Below, in pieces: positions 8,907-20,602 of a DNA stretch of 64,000 nucleotides (the first letter of the stretch is position 1; every line of letters starts with the position of its first letter). The stretch spans positions 1,736,001 through 1,800,000 of the forward strand of contig OZ240685.1 in the NCBI GenBank assembly GCA_965199135.1, written 5' to 3'. Both the position numbers and the translations under genes were made by a program. The notes under the pieces were generated by a model. The model worked only from the letters and a program-made list of their open reading frames with translations, searched no databases and was not told the DNA's origin. Origin of the DNA: EB88 sp965199135. Lineage in GTDB: Bacteria; Acidobacteriota; Terriglobia; Terriglobales; Acidobacteriaceae.

Positions 8907-8955
8907 AGTGAAGGCTCCTTGCGGGTGCTCGCAGAATCTTGAAACGGTGCGACTG

Positions 8956-8961
8956 ATTATA
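8956..8961 (-). promoter_or_regulatory. Probable -10 element of the ilvE promoter with adjacent palindrome
   Basis: Read on the minus strand this is a consensus TATAAT, 50 bases before the ilvE ATG. No convincing -35 hexamer is present at 16-18 bases. Instead an inverted repeat, CCGTC-T-GACGG (8968-8978), occupies the spacer between -10 and -35. Such a placement suits an operator or an activator-dependent promoter, but no regulator is identified. Confidence 0.45.
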
Positions 8962-9057
8962 GCGAGCCCGTCTGACGGCTCTTCATGAAGCGCGAGAGAG
9001 TGCGACGCATCGGATGAGAACTGTTGCTTGCGGAAGCAACTGAGGTAAGGTGCACAT

Positions 9058-9738
9058 ATGTTCGGGCCCGCATCCCACGCGCTGCAAGAGATTCATGAGT
9101 CGAAGTATGTCGGCTTCTCGGTGCTGGCGCTCAGTTCCATTTTTTTCCTTGTGGATCCTTTTGCAATGATCGGCTCGTTTCTTGCGATCACGCAGGGAGC
9201 AGACAGTGCTCGACGCAAGCGCATGGCAGCGAAGGCCTGCATCACCTGCTTCATCGTGCTCTCGACGTTTGCGATCGCGGGTCAATTCATCTTCAAGATG
9301 CTGGGGATCACGCTCCCCGCGTTTGAGATCGCGGGGGGATTGATCCTGATGTTGATTGGGATCGACATGCTTGAGGCAAAGCGGTCGCCTACGCAGGAGA
9401 GTTCAACCGACGCGGAAGAAGGCGCGCACAAGGAGGATGCCAGCATTGTTCCGCTGGGAATACCAATGCTGGCGGGCCCTGGCGCGATCTCAAGCGTGAT
9501 GGTGATGGTCGGCCAGGCGACGAGTTACTGGCAGATGGGTGCGATCCTTGGTTCGATTGCGGTGACTGCGATTGCAAGCTACGGAGTACTCAGTGGAGCA
9601 GAGCGCTTGCAGCGCTTGATGGGGGAGACGGGGATTCGCATCCTGGTGCGGATCATGGGTCTCTTGCTGGTGGCGCTTGCCATGCAGTTCTTTGTGAACG
9701 GCCTTACGATCCTGGGAGTGATCTCGCGGCAGGGGTAA
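9058..9738 (+). CDS. MarC-family (UPF0056) integral membrane protein
   Basis: A 226-residue protein with six predicted membrane helices in the MarC/UPF0056 layout. The first helix ends in FFLVDPFAMIGSF (the family's usual LxNPxG-like segment), helices follow at about 60-82 and 84-103, and a hydrophilic acidic loop (105-130, SSTDAEEGAHKED) precedes the hallmark PLGIPMLAGPGAISSVMV. The last helix is at about 200-222. The family was once linked to multiple antibiotic resistance in E. coli, but that link was later withdrawn and its substrate is unknown. AAGG lies about 10 bases before the ATG. It is the last gene before the rRNA leader. Confidence 0.88.
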   Translation: MFGPASHALQEIHESKYVGFSVLALSSIFFLVDPFAMIGSFLAITQGADSARRKRMAAKACITCFIVLSTFAIAGQFIFKMLGITLPAFEIAGGLILMLIGIDMLEAKRSPTQESSTDAEEGAHKEDASIVPLGIPMLAGPGAISSVMVMVGQATSYWQMGAILGSIAVTAIASYGVLSGAERLQRLMGETGIRILVRIMGLLLVALAMQFFVNGLTILGVISRQG

Positions 9739-9896
9739 GTCGGCGCTCGGAAATTTTCAACAAGACCCTCTCGTTTTCAACAGTTTGCCAGCAGCGCCCT
9801 TGCGAGTTAGTATCGATCTTGTTGCGACGGGTAGGCGCTGCCGGCAAGAGCCAGCAGGCACCCTGGCAGCGGAAACAAGAAGTACTTGCTGACAAG

Positions 9897-9925
9897 TTGC
9901 AGAGGTCAGTAAGTGGTGGTAAAGT
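9897..9925 (+). promoter_or_regulatory. Candidate distal rRNA promoter
   Basis: TTGCAG (9897-9902) and TAAAGT (9920-9925) are separated by exactly 17 bases. The -10 is weaker than consensus. It would give a leader of roughly 690 bases. Support is by motif only. Confidence 0.35.
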
Positions 9926-10264
9926 GATTGAAGTGCAAGGCCGCGAGTACGAAGCAGCCTGAAGCACGGCAGGCAACGCCTGCAAGAGATTGGAAAGACC
10001 TCTTACCTGTAGTACGGGTTGCTGCTGAGCAAGCGTAGCAAGAGGGTTCGACGACACCTCCGAGGTGTCCAGAAGGTTTACCTTCCAGAGCGAACATTCC
10101 AGTTCATATAGAAAGGGCCTAGAGGCCGACCACTTCACGTCATTTGCGGGTGGGGATCTTTAAAGTTTTGCACCATTCGGCATTCTTGGTGCGGCAGCTG
10201 CTTGAAGCGCGCCGCAACTTCTGGTCCACCTCTGTTGGTCGCTGCAAGCGACGGTGAATAGGGG

Positions 10265-10293
10265 TTGACGCAAAGGCGAAAAGAAGGTAAGAT
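10265..10293 (+). promoter_or_regulatory. Likely main rRNA operon promoter
   Basis: TTGACG (10265-10270) and TAAGAT (10288-10293) are separated by an optimal 17 bases, the best sigma-70-type match in the leader. Transcription would begin near 10300 and give a leader of about 320 bases carrying the boxA-like motif. Confidence 0.65.
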
Positions 10294-10454
10294 CAAGAAA
10301 TGCGCCGAACGCGGGTGCAGCGAGTTCGAGGGCCAGCAGCGGGGTTGATCGAGGGAGTTTGGGATTGATCTTCGGATTGATTCTGGATGGATCCTGGGTT
10401 GGCAGGAGCTGTGGTTCTTGATCCTGGCGTCCGGCTCAGGCCGGGTACGCTGAA

Positions 10455-10468
10455 GGATCTTTGACAAC
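10455..10468 (+). promoter_or_regulatory. boxA-like antitermination motif in the rRNA leader
   Basis: GGATCTTTGACAAC resembles the boxA element (CTTTRACA core) bound by NusB-NusE for rRNA antitermination. A nearly identical copy, GGATGTTTGACAAC, occurs in the 16S-23S spacer at 12743-12756. The repetition at the two expected sites is the main support. Confidence 0.6.
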
Positions 10469-10621
10469 TAGGTTGAACATGCCAGTCGAGTGCAATCAGG
10501 CCTGAGTTCTGGTTTGGTTGTTCTCACAGTATTAAACGGGCTTGACGCATTTTCGAGTGTGTTGAGTTCGGGTCTGCGTGGTTCTTTAGACCTCCGTCTA
10601 GGGAGCGCGGACCACAGGATT

Positions 10622-12128
<1,507 letters not shown>

Positions 12129-12404
12129 AGAGAACTGTTGTGGTGTTTTGAGTTCCTTCCTGCGAATGCAGGCTGTCTGAATGGGCAGCGGGCTCTGGCG
12201 ACCACACACCTTTCTGGGTCACACCAGAAAGAGCTTCGATCAAGCCATCTCTGCTTGGGTCTGATCGCTCGATGGTCATCGGCAGCGTAGCTGCCGAGCA
12301 TGTTCAACCTGGTCCTCGAAACTTTTCTCGAGTTCACGGGCGTATGTCCCGGGATGTATCTGGGCCTAGCCCAGCCAGGCCGGGCCTGTTAGTCCGCCGA
12401 AGGC

Positions 12405-12481
<77 letters not shown>

Positions 12482-12505
12482 CTTAGCTTCTCTTGTACAG
12501 GGAAT

Positions 12506-12581
12506 GGGGCTGTAGCTCAGCTGGGAGAGCACCTGCTTTGCAAGCAGGGGGTCAGGAGTTCGATCCTCCTCAGCTCCACCA
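12506..12581 (+). tRNA. alaT: tRNA-Ala, anticodon TGC
   Basis: Seventy-six bases with acceptor GGGGCTG paired to CAGCTCC (one G-T pair), D-loop AGCTGGGAGA, anticodon TGC at 12539-12541 in CTTTGCAAG, T-loop GTTCGATCC and encoded CCA. It is separated from tRNA-Ile by 24 bases. Confidence 0.97.
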
Positions 12582-12962
12582 ACGTGTGTTGTTTTGCTCG
12601 AGAGCTGTCTGAAGTTTGCTGTCACTGTGTTTCCGCGAGGACGCCAGAGGATGCCAAGCTTTGGGCAGAGACGTCAGGATGAAAGTTCTGGTGTTGAAGT
12701 TCAAGCCTAGAGGGCGACTGCTTTGCCGTAAGAGGCAGCAGTGGATGTTTGACAACGAAATCGATTGGGTAAATATATTACAAGGCTGAGCAGCGCCTTG
12801 GTGTTGTCCCGCGAGGGGCGACGCTGGGGGCTGATTAGTGTTGAGTGTCTTTAGGATATGTTTCACTGCAGGGCCTGATAAGACGCAGGTCGTGCAGGTG
12901 TAAGTCATATATGGCGATATGCATAGAGTGCAGACGGCAATGCTGCATGGAGTTAATTCTAT
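12582..12962 (+). other. tRNA-Ala to 23S spacer
   Basis: About 380 bases with no gene. It holds the second boxA-like motif (12743-12756) and, at its end, the left arm of the 23S processing stem (12944-12964). A short reading frame on the opposite strand (12570-13055) overlaps 23S and is not credible. Confidence 0.7.
12743..12756 (+). promoter_or_regulatory. Spacer boxA-like motif
   Basis: GGATGTTTGACAAC differs from the leader motif at 10455-10468 by one base. Bacterial rRNA operons usually carry boxA both before 16S and before 23S, so position and sequence support an antitermination role. Confidence 0.6.

Positions 12963-12964
<2 letters not shown>
12950..12964 (+). other. Left arm of the 23S rRNA processing stem
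   Basis: GAGTTAATTCTATGG (12950-12964) is the exact complement of CCATAGAATTAACTC at 15893-15907, just after 23S. Allowing two G-U pairs the helix extends outwards to about 12944 and 15913. Such a stem bringing the two 23S ends together is the usual RNase III substrate. Confidence 0.8.
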
Positions 12965-15896
<2,932 letters not shown>

Positions 15897-16024
15897 AGAA
15901 TTAACTCTGTGCACCAAAGCATCAGAGCCAACCTCGATGGCACGCAACACAAGCCTTGAACATATACGCGCAACACAAAGCAACAACCCAATCGATTTCG
16001 TTGTGAGCCATCACGCTCAACAAT

Positions 16025-16144
<120 letters not shown>

Positions 16145-16160
16145 TAACCTCAACGCAACA

Positions 16161-16186
16161 AGCCCGCCCAAAAGGCGGGCTTTTGC
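16161..16186 (+). terminator. Intrinsic terminator of the rRNA operon
   Basis: AGCCCGCC (16161-16168), loop CAAAA, GGCGGGCT (16174-16181), followed by a run of Ts. It lies 16 bases after 5S and has the form of a classic rho-independent terminator. Confidence 0.9.
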
Positions 16187-16236
16187 TCGTCCCGAGAAGC
16201 GTGAATGCAACAACAGCATGCCGTAGAGTAGTGGAC

Positions 16237-16866
16237 GTGCGCCTTCCAACTCCATCTGCTTCGTGGTTCCTGCTGCTCGCTCCATTCTCAAGCCAGGCTG
16301 CTCCAACGGCTCACCACGGCGGCTTGCCCATCGTCCCGCAATGCACCGCAGTCTCGCTCCGCGCATCTTTCCTCGCTGAAGAAACTCCGGGGAGGGGTGC
16401 AGGCTTTCTGCTTGAACTCCACAACGATACATCCTCGCCCGTGGAGATCCTCGACCCAACGCCCCTCAGCGTGCACTGGTATGCGAAGACTGCCGGCAGG
16501 TGGCTGTGGCGTGCCTCGAGCGGCTCAGGAGGAAGCCTGGTCAATGCGTTCTCACCGAAAGGACCGGTCTTTGCGACGGTTCAGGCTTCAGCCAATGAGC
16601 CTCATCCCACCCGGACCATCGCAGCTGGCGGCACGTATACCTGGACCGCTTTTTCGGGTGGTGACCCGGTGCTTCGCTATCGACCGGGATGTGAGCATTG
16701 CAAGTATCCAGGCGAGGAGCAATACCAGGCAGTGCTCGCGTATGCTGTTCTTCCAAGTGCCCCGCAGAGTGCTGGAAACTTTCTGAAGTGTGGTCTCAGG
16801 AGCGAACCGGTCGTTATGCCTCCATTGCCGGATCCACAGATGGGTCACAACTCAGGAGCAAGATAA
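16237..16866 (+). CDS. Exported protein, unknown function
   Basis: About 209 residues from a GTG at 16237, chosen because GTAGAG lies 8 bases upstream; GTG 16231 is possible, while earlier starts fall inside the rRNA terminator. The N-terminus RLPTPSASWFLLLAPFSSQA is a signal peptide. The mature part is beta-rich and has three cysteines, two of them in GCEHCKYPG, plausible for a disulphide in the periplasm. ASFLAEETPGRGAGFLLELH and later alternating hydrophobic strands suggest an Ig-like beta-sandwich; that is inference. It precedes the Spy-like gene by 34 bases and may share its transcript. I do not recognise the family. Confidence 0.65.
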   Translation: MRLPTPSASWFLLLAPFSSQAAPTAHHGGLPIVPQCTAVSLRASFLAEETPGRGAGFLLELHNDTSSPVEILDPTPLSVHWYAKTAGRWLWRASSGSGGSLVNAFSPKGPVFATVQASANEPHPTRTIAAGGTYTWTAFSGGDPVLRYRPGCEHCKYPGEEQYQAVLAYAVLPSAPQSAGNFLKCGLRSEPVVMPPLPDPQMGHNSGAR

Positions 16867-16900
16867 GGGTCTCTATAGCTGTAGCAGGGAGGAAACACCG

Positions 16901-17356
16901 ATGCGCCACACACTTCGCACGATTGCCTTTGGCAGCGCTCTTTGTCTGGGTCTTACCGCCGGATCCATGGCTTTTGCGCAGGACAGCACCGCAACCCAGT
17001 CGGCCCCGGACCAGAACCAGAACGGCATGCACCATGGCCGCGGCCCGATGTCCCCAGACCAGGAACTCACGCATCTCACCAAGCGGCTGAGCCTGACCAG
17101 CGATCAGCAGAGCCAGATCAAGCCAATCCTGCAGGATCGTCACGACCAGATGATGTCGCTTCACCAGGACTCGAGCATGTCACGCGAAGATCGCATGAGC
17201 AAGATGAGATCGCTCGACGAAAACTCGAACAGCAAGCTTGAAGCGGTGCTGACTCCCGACCAGAAGACAAAATACGAGCAGATGATCGCCGACCGCAAGC
17301 AGCACATGCAGGAGATGCGTGCCGAACACGCGAACGGCGGACAGCCGCAGCAGTAA
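16901..17356 (+). CDS. Spy/CpxP-like periplasmic protein with LTxxQ motifs
   Basis: A 151-residue exported protein. Residues 1-26 are a signal peptide ending SMAFAQ. The mature protein is highly charged, helical, and rich in Gln, Met and His, with two LTxxQ-type motifs: LTSDQQSQIKPIL and LTPDQKTKYEQM. That repeat pattern is the mark of the CpxP/Spy superfamily, which includes periplasmic chaperones and envelope-stress or metal-responsive proteins. The early MHHGRGPM and the many Met/His residues could bind metal, which is inference. GGGAGG lies 8-9 bases before the ATG. Length matches Spy (about 160). Confidence 0.8.
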   Translation: MRHTLRTIAFGSALCLGLTAGSMAFAQDSTATQSAPDQNQNGMHHGRGPMSPDQELTHLTKRLSLTSDQQSQIKPILQDRHDQMMSLHQDSSMSREDRMSKMRSLDENSNSKLEAVLTPDQKTKYEQMIADRKQHMQEMRAEHANGGQPQQ

Positions 17357-17418
17357 CCACGGATCTTGCAACTGTGCAGACCACGCGGCAGCTGGGGATC
17401 TTCCCGGCTGCCGCTTCT

Positions 17419-18267
17419 TTATGGCTGCGCCTTGGCCGGGGCTTTTCCATCGACCGGTGCTCCGTCGCCCTGGTTCGCGCTTGCCTGGAAGCGCTTGTAC
17501 TGGTCGTCGGTGATGTCGACCTGGATGTGATAGCCAAGGAAAAGCGCGGCTTTGGCTTCAATATGCACGGTGGCGCTGGTTGGGAGCCATACTTCATTGT
17601 TGATAATCTTCTGATCAAACGAAAAGCTGGAACCGGCCGACAGAGACACGAGGCCGAGTTCCAGGTGCATGGGGCTGTCGAGCGTCGCCTGCACTCGTCG
17701 GACCTGGTGATCCTGCTCATCGACCCAGACTGTGCCTGACAGATGTTTCGTGGCGTCTTCTGCGATGCCGTGCGTTTGCGCCTTCGGGTCGCCGGCGAAG
17801 TCGATTGCAATCATCGGGCGATTGTCCATGATGACGCGTCGCTCATTGCTGAAGTGTTGGATCGACAACATGCGCGCGATGCTGACCTGGTGACGGTTGT
17901 TGAGCACGTCTCCGGGAGGTGTTTTCTCGGAGTCAGCGATTTTCTGCTGAATGTGTGCGGTCTCCTTCGCTTCTTGTTCGGCGTTGAGGGCCTTGCCGTC
18001 CTTGCGCACGAGGCGCTGGATCGGGTGTCCATTCACATAGAAGACGTTGTACTCCCGTGTTTCCTGCTTCTTGACTGCGCCATGCTTGTCCAGCTCATGC
18101 ATGACCTGCAGTTCGCGGAAGGTGTAAGCCTCGCGGGTCTTGTCCAGCTCGCGCTGGTTTTTCTGTACCTGTTGAATCAGTGAGGCGAGGCTGGGAAGGG
18201 CCTGCGCCGCACCTGCGAGCGGCGGAGACATGAGCAGTGCTGACAAGAGCCAATGCGAAGCAGCCAT
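17419..18267 (-). CDS. Exported protein of LolA-like appearance, unknown function
   Basis: A 282-residue protein from the ATG at 18267 (GGGAA about 9 bases upstream). The signal peptide ends GAAQA near residue 22. A helical segment with charged repeats follows (QVQKNQRELDKTREAYTF), then a beta-rich region containing GTVWVDEQDHQVRRVQATL and AGSSFSFDQKIINNEVWLPTS. This is the arrangement seen in LolA/LppX-like half-barrel proteins that carry lipids or lipoproteins across the periplasm. The fold assignment is by pattern only. The C-terminus ends in a Pro/Ala/Lys-rich tail. It is convergent with the Spy-like gene. Confidence 0.65.
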   Translation of the reverse strand: MAASHWLLSALLMSPPLAGAAQALPSLASLIQQVQKNQRELDKTREAYTFRELQVMHELDKHGAVKKQETREYNVFYVNGHPIQRLVRKDGKALNAEQEAKETAHIQQKIADSEKTPPGDVLNNRHQVSIARMLSIQHFSNERRVIMDNRPMIAIDFAGDPKAQTHGIAEDATKHLSGTVWVDEQDHQVRRVQATLDSPMHLELGLVSLSAGSSFSFDQKIINNEVWLPTSATVHIEAKAALFLGYHIQVDITDDQYKRFQASANQGDGAPVDGKAPAKAQP

Positions 18268-18371
18268 ACTCAAGGTTCCCACAGTTACGCTTGGAAGGGC
18301 AGGTGACGAGTGGAAACGGTCGCAAAAGCGAAGGGCTTACGCTATGATTCACCCGAACGCTTGCGCCTCTT

Positions 18372-18743
18372 ATGATTCTGACACTCTTCTCGTTTGGACT
18401 GAACTGGGCTATCTTTGCCTTCACCTTTTTCATCATGGCCAGGCTGCTTCCTGGTTTTCACAGCTCGTACATCCAATCCACGTTCACCATTGGCTTCCTC
18501 GTGGGCTTCATCAATGCCTTGATCATCAAGGCAGCGCGTGTCATGGCCTTCGAGGTTCCGAAAGGTCTCCTGTACTTCATCATCCTGGTTGCGAGCTATC
18601 TCCTGATCATGGCCACGAACCAGGTGCCGATCGGCTACTACATTACGGGGCGCAAGAGTCCCTTCATCGCGTCTGTGGTGCTCGCGCTGGTTGCTTTCCT
18701 GACCGAGTTCATCAAAGAGAAATTTCGGGCAGACGCCCGATAG
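18372..18743 (+). CDS. Holin-4-like (PF04020-type) membrane protein
   Basis: A 123-residue protein with four predicted helices at about 3-27, 37-58, 65-82 and 96-114, short loops, and a basic C-terminus (IKEKFRADAR). The first-helix pattern followed by MARLLPGF and the FLVGFINALI segment match the phage holin family 4 superfamily (YvlD-like). Despite the name these are common chromosomal proteins, and there is no phage gene nearby, so a lysis role is unlikely. It is divergent from the LolA-like gene by about 100 bases. The Shine-Dalgarno is poor. Confidence 0.75.
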   Translation: MILTLFSFGLNWAIFAFTFFIMARLLPGFHSSYIQSTFTIGFLVGFINALIIKAARVMAFEVPKGLLYFIILVASYLLIMATNQVPIGYYITGRKSPFIASVVLALVAFLTEFIKEKFRADAR

Positions 18744-18767
18744 CTCGGCCCCTGTGTGGCACGAAAA

Positions 18768-18789
18768 AAGCCCGCGCAGGCGGGCTTTC
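18768..18789. terminator. Bidirectional intrinsic terminator
   Basis: AAAGCCCGC (18768-18776), loop GCAG, GCGGGCTTT (18781-18789). A's precede and T's follow, so it can work both for the holin-like gene and for the convergent minus-strand TPR-type gene. Confidence 0.85.
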
Positions 18790-18806
18790 TCGTCTGCGGG
18801 GAGGGT

Positions 18807-19508
18807 CTATTTCCCGCTGAGCTTCTCTGCGGCGATCTGCCCTGCTGCGGTGGTTTTGTCGGAGTCCTTGATCTTGGCATACTGAAGCCGGGCGTCCTGC
18901 GGATTCGTCGACTGTTCCGCGGCAGCGAGCGCCAGGCGTGCGGCGTTGGCTGAGACGGTCAGCGTCGGATGATCGATGAGTCCGTGATACAGGGATAAGG
19001 CCTGCGGCAGCCGCCCAGTGTTCTCGTAAAGGCTAGCGAGCGCCAGCTTGGCCAGTGCGGCTAACCCCGTATCACTCGAGTCTGCGCCCTTCTTGAGGTC
19101 CGCCTCGGCGATCGCATTGTTGCCCATGTCTTCCGCGGTAAGCCCTGCAAAGTAGATCGCATTCTTGCCCGCCTTGAAGAGCCCATACTTCTTGGCGACC
19201 GCGTCGAACAGCGGATTGGCATCCCTGGCGCGATCAGCAGCCGAAGCGTAGGTCTTTGCATTGGGAACGTTGGGCTGGCCGGCCTGCTGGATCGGCGAGT
19301 CATAGACGTCCATGGCATTGCTGAATGCTACCCGCGAGGCAGCGGACTGGTTGCTGGCCCAAATGGACGCAGCGAGCGCGACGAAGACGGCGGCCACGCC
19401 AACAACCGAAAGGCGAATCGCCAGAGTCTTGTTCTGCTCAAACCATGAGGGGGACGCGGTGCTGACGCGCGTGAAGGTGCTGCCGGTAGGTCTTGGTTGG
19501 ATATCCAC
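18807..19508 (-). CDS. Membrane-anchored TPR-like protein (YfgM-like layout)
   Basis: A 233-residue protein starting at a GTG (19508). A cytoplasmic N-terminus of about 25 residues precedes one membrane helix (about 30-50, LSVVGVAAVFVALAASIWAS). The rest is alanine-rich and helical in paired-helix repeats such as GLAALAKLALASLYENTGRL and SANAARLALAAAEQS, typical of tetratricopeptide repeats. The layout of one N-terminal anchor plus periplasmic TPRs resembles YfgM, a SecYEG-associated chaperone partner, but sequence identity cannot be judged here. Transcription ends at the hairpin 18768-18789. Confidence 0.75.
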   Translation of the reverse strand: MDIQPRPTGSTFTRVSTASPSWFEQNKTLAIRLSVVGVAAVFVALAASIWASNQSAASRVAFSNAMDVYDSPIQQAGQPNVPNAKTYASAADRARDANPLFDAVAKKYGLFKAGKNAIYFAGLTAEDMGNNAIAEADLKKGADSSDTGLAALAKLALASLYENTGRLPQALSLYHGLIDHPTLTVSANAARLALAAAEQSTNPQDARLQYAKIKDSDKTTAAGQIAAEKLSGK

Positions 19509-19552
19509 GAAGTAGGCGTGCCTTATAGGAGAAAGTCTTCAGTGGCATGAGA

Positions 19553-19598
19553 ACGCCCTATGCCGACTGCTAACAGTCTAGCAGTGGGCATAGGGCGT
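19553..19598 (-). terminator. Twenty-base-pair hairpin downstream of the DksA/TraR-like gene
   Basis: Arms 19553-19572 and 19579-19598 are complementary over 20 bases with a single mismatch, around a loop ACAGTC. It lies 47 bases after the minus-strand DksA/TraR-like gene and before the TPR-like gene. No T-tract follows, so it may protect or process RNA rather than terminate. Confidence 0.6.
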
Positions 19599-19644
19599 CA
19601 CAACGGAGTGTCTGCGACGGGACTGCTTCGTGAGGCTGCGGAGC

Positions 19645-20028
19645 TCAGGCAGCGCGCACGGGGTCAGCAATCTCGCCATTCTCGATCTTCTCCTGGCAGG
19701 AGATGCAGTGCGGAGTCCACGGCACTGCTTCGAGACGCTTCTCGCCGATCTCGTTGCCGCACTGCAGGCACTCGCCAAATGTTCCTTCGTCAAGACGATC
19801 CAGGGCGGAGCGAACCTGGGCAAGCTGCGAGTGGCCTTGTGTCCCTTGCAGGAAGAGCAGCTCTTTCTGATACGACTGAACGGCGTGATCCGCGGCGTCC
19901 TGCAGGTCATCCGTACTGCTCTCACGGCCCTCCTGCACTGCAGACTTCATGTTTCGCTCGAGAAGCGCCTGCTGCGCTTGCAATTTGCTCTCGAACCGCT
20001 TGAGGGACTCTGGGGAGCGTGTCGTCAC
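19645..20028 (-). CDS. DksA/TraR-family zinc-finger protein
   Basis: A 127-residue protein with a helical N-terminal half and a C4 zinc finger: C87 and C90 in GECLQCGNEIG, C108 and C111 in HCISCQEKI. This is the DksA/TraR layout; such proteins enter the RNA polymerase secondary channel and alter promoter response, often with ppGpp. DAADHAVQSYQKELLFL (44-60) forms the coiled-coil arm; an acidic DxxDxA-like tip is only partly recognisable, so full DksA function is not certain. The start is a GTG with AGGAG 7 bases upstream. Length is between TraR (about 73) and E. coli DksA (151). Confidence 0.87.
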   Translation of the reverse strand: MTTRSPESLKRFESKLQAQQALLERNMKSAVQEGRESSTDDLQDAADHAVQSYQKELLFLQGTQGHSQLAQVRSALDRLDEGTFGECLQCGNEIGEKRLEAVPWTPHCISCQEKIENGEIADPVRAA

Positions 20029-20167
20029 GGTGTAACTCCTGTCGGGGTGTTCGGTTCTTATTGGACGCGGCTTGGGCAGGAAAATATGTTTGCCTTTTCA
20101 GGCTATTTTTTGCTAAGGAACGCCCCTGCTTGCTCCGCATCGCTGCTGCCAGTAGGCTAGAGGGGCT

Positions 20168-20593
20168 ATGTACGATGACTTTCATGTCTCTGATCACTGG
20201 ACCGGCGAAGACCTGCACTGTCGCTGGAAGGCTATTGTTGTCGCGATTGCAACCCGCCATGCCGATGCGGTCGATGTGCGCTTCGATGTGAACGGCCGCC
20301 CGGTTTGGATCGCCATGCCGTGCGATGCCTGGGTGCTCTACAAGCAGCGCACCGGCTTCGTCATCACCGATGCTCTCGCTGCGCAGATCGCAGGCCGCTA
20401 CCTGAAGCAGTCTGCCGAGAATGGCTACGACAATGGCCGCGAGATGTACACGATGAGCGTGGACGAGGTATTGAGCGGACTCGACGTGGTCCTCAAGGAA
20501 GCAGGTGACACCTCGAGACTGCCACCTCTGCCACGCACCGGCGACGCGATGCCCCTGACGTACTGGGGCAAGCTCGCACCGGGCGAGGTATAG
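20168..20593 (+). CDS. Conserved-looking protein, unknown function
   Basis: A 141-residue soluble protein. It starts MYDDFHVSDHWTG and includes VDVRFDVNGRPVWIAMP and KQRTGFVITDALAAQIAGRY. There is no signal peptide, membrane helix or known motif. The alternating strands in the first half followed by helices could be a small alpha/beta domain. GAGGGG lies just before the ATG. It is divergent from the DksA/TraR-like gene and convergent with the epimerase-like gene, with only 9 bases between stops. I do not recognise the family. Confidence 0.65.
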   Translation: MYDDFHVSDHWTGEDLHCRWKAIVVAIATRHADAVDVRFDVNGRPVWIAMPCDAWVLYKQRTGFVITDALAAQIAGRYLKQSAENGYDNGREMYTMSVDEVLSGLDVVLKEAGDTSRLPPLPRTGDAMPLTYWGKLAPGEV

Positions 20594-20602
20594 CGCCTCG
20601 GC

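Larger units (their letters stand above)
9739..10621 (+). other. Long rRNA operon leader region without a supported protein gene
   Basis: About 880 bases between the MarC-family gene and mature 16S hold no convincing coding sequence. They contain two promoter-like sites (9897-9925 and 10265-10293), three imperfect tandem copies of a 12-base unit (GGATTGATCTTC at 10362, GGATTGATTCTG at 10374, then GATGGATCCTGG), a boxA-like motif at 10455-10468, and ACCACA (10611-10616), which can pair with TGTGGT just after 16S (12139-12144) as part of a processing stem. The part from 9780 to 10260 is purine-rich and has no recognised element. Confidence 0.6.

Noticed and set aside
10135..10467. 110-residue minus-strand reading frame in the rRNA leader (and a similar one at 9704-10138)
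   Set aside because: It overlaps the best rRNA promoter and boxA on the other strand, has low-complexity Arg/Pro composition and no ribosome site.
18372..18743. Prophage remnant because of the holin-like gene
   Set aside because: No other phage gene, integrase, attachment site or composition change is nearby; holin-4-like proteins are ordinary chromosomal genes.
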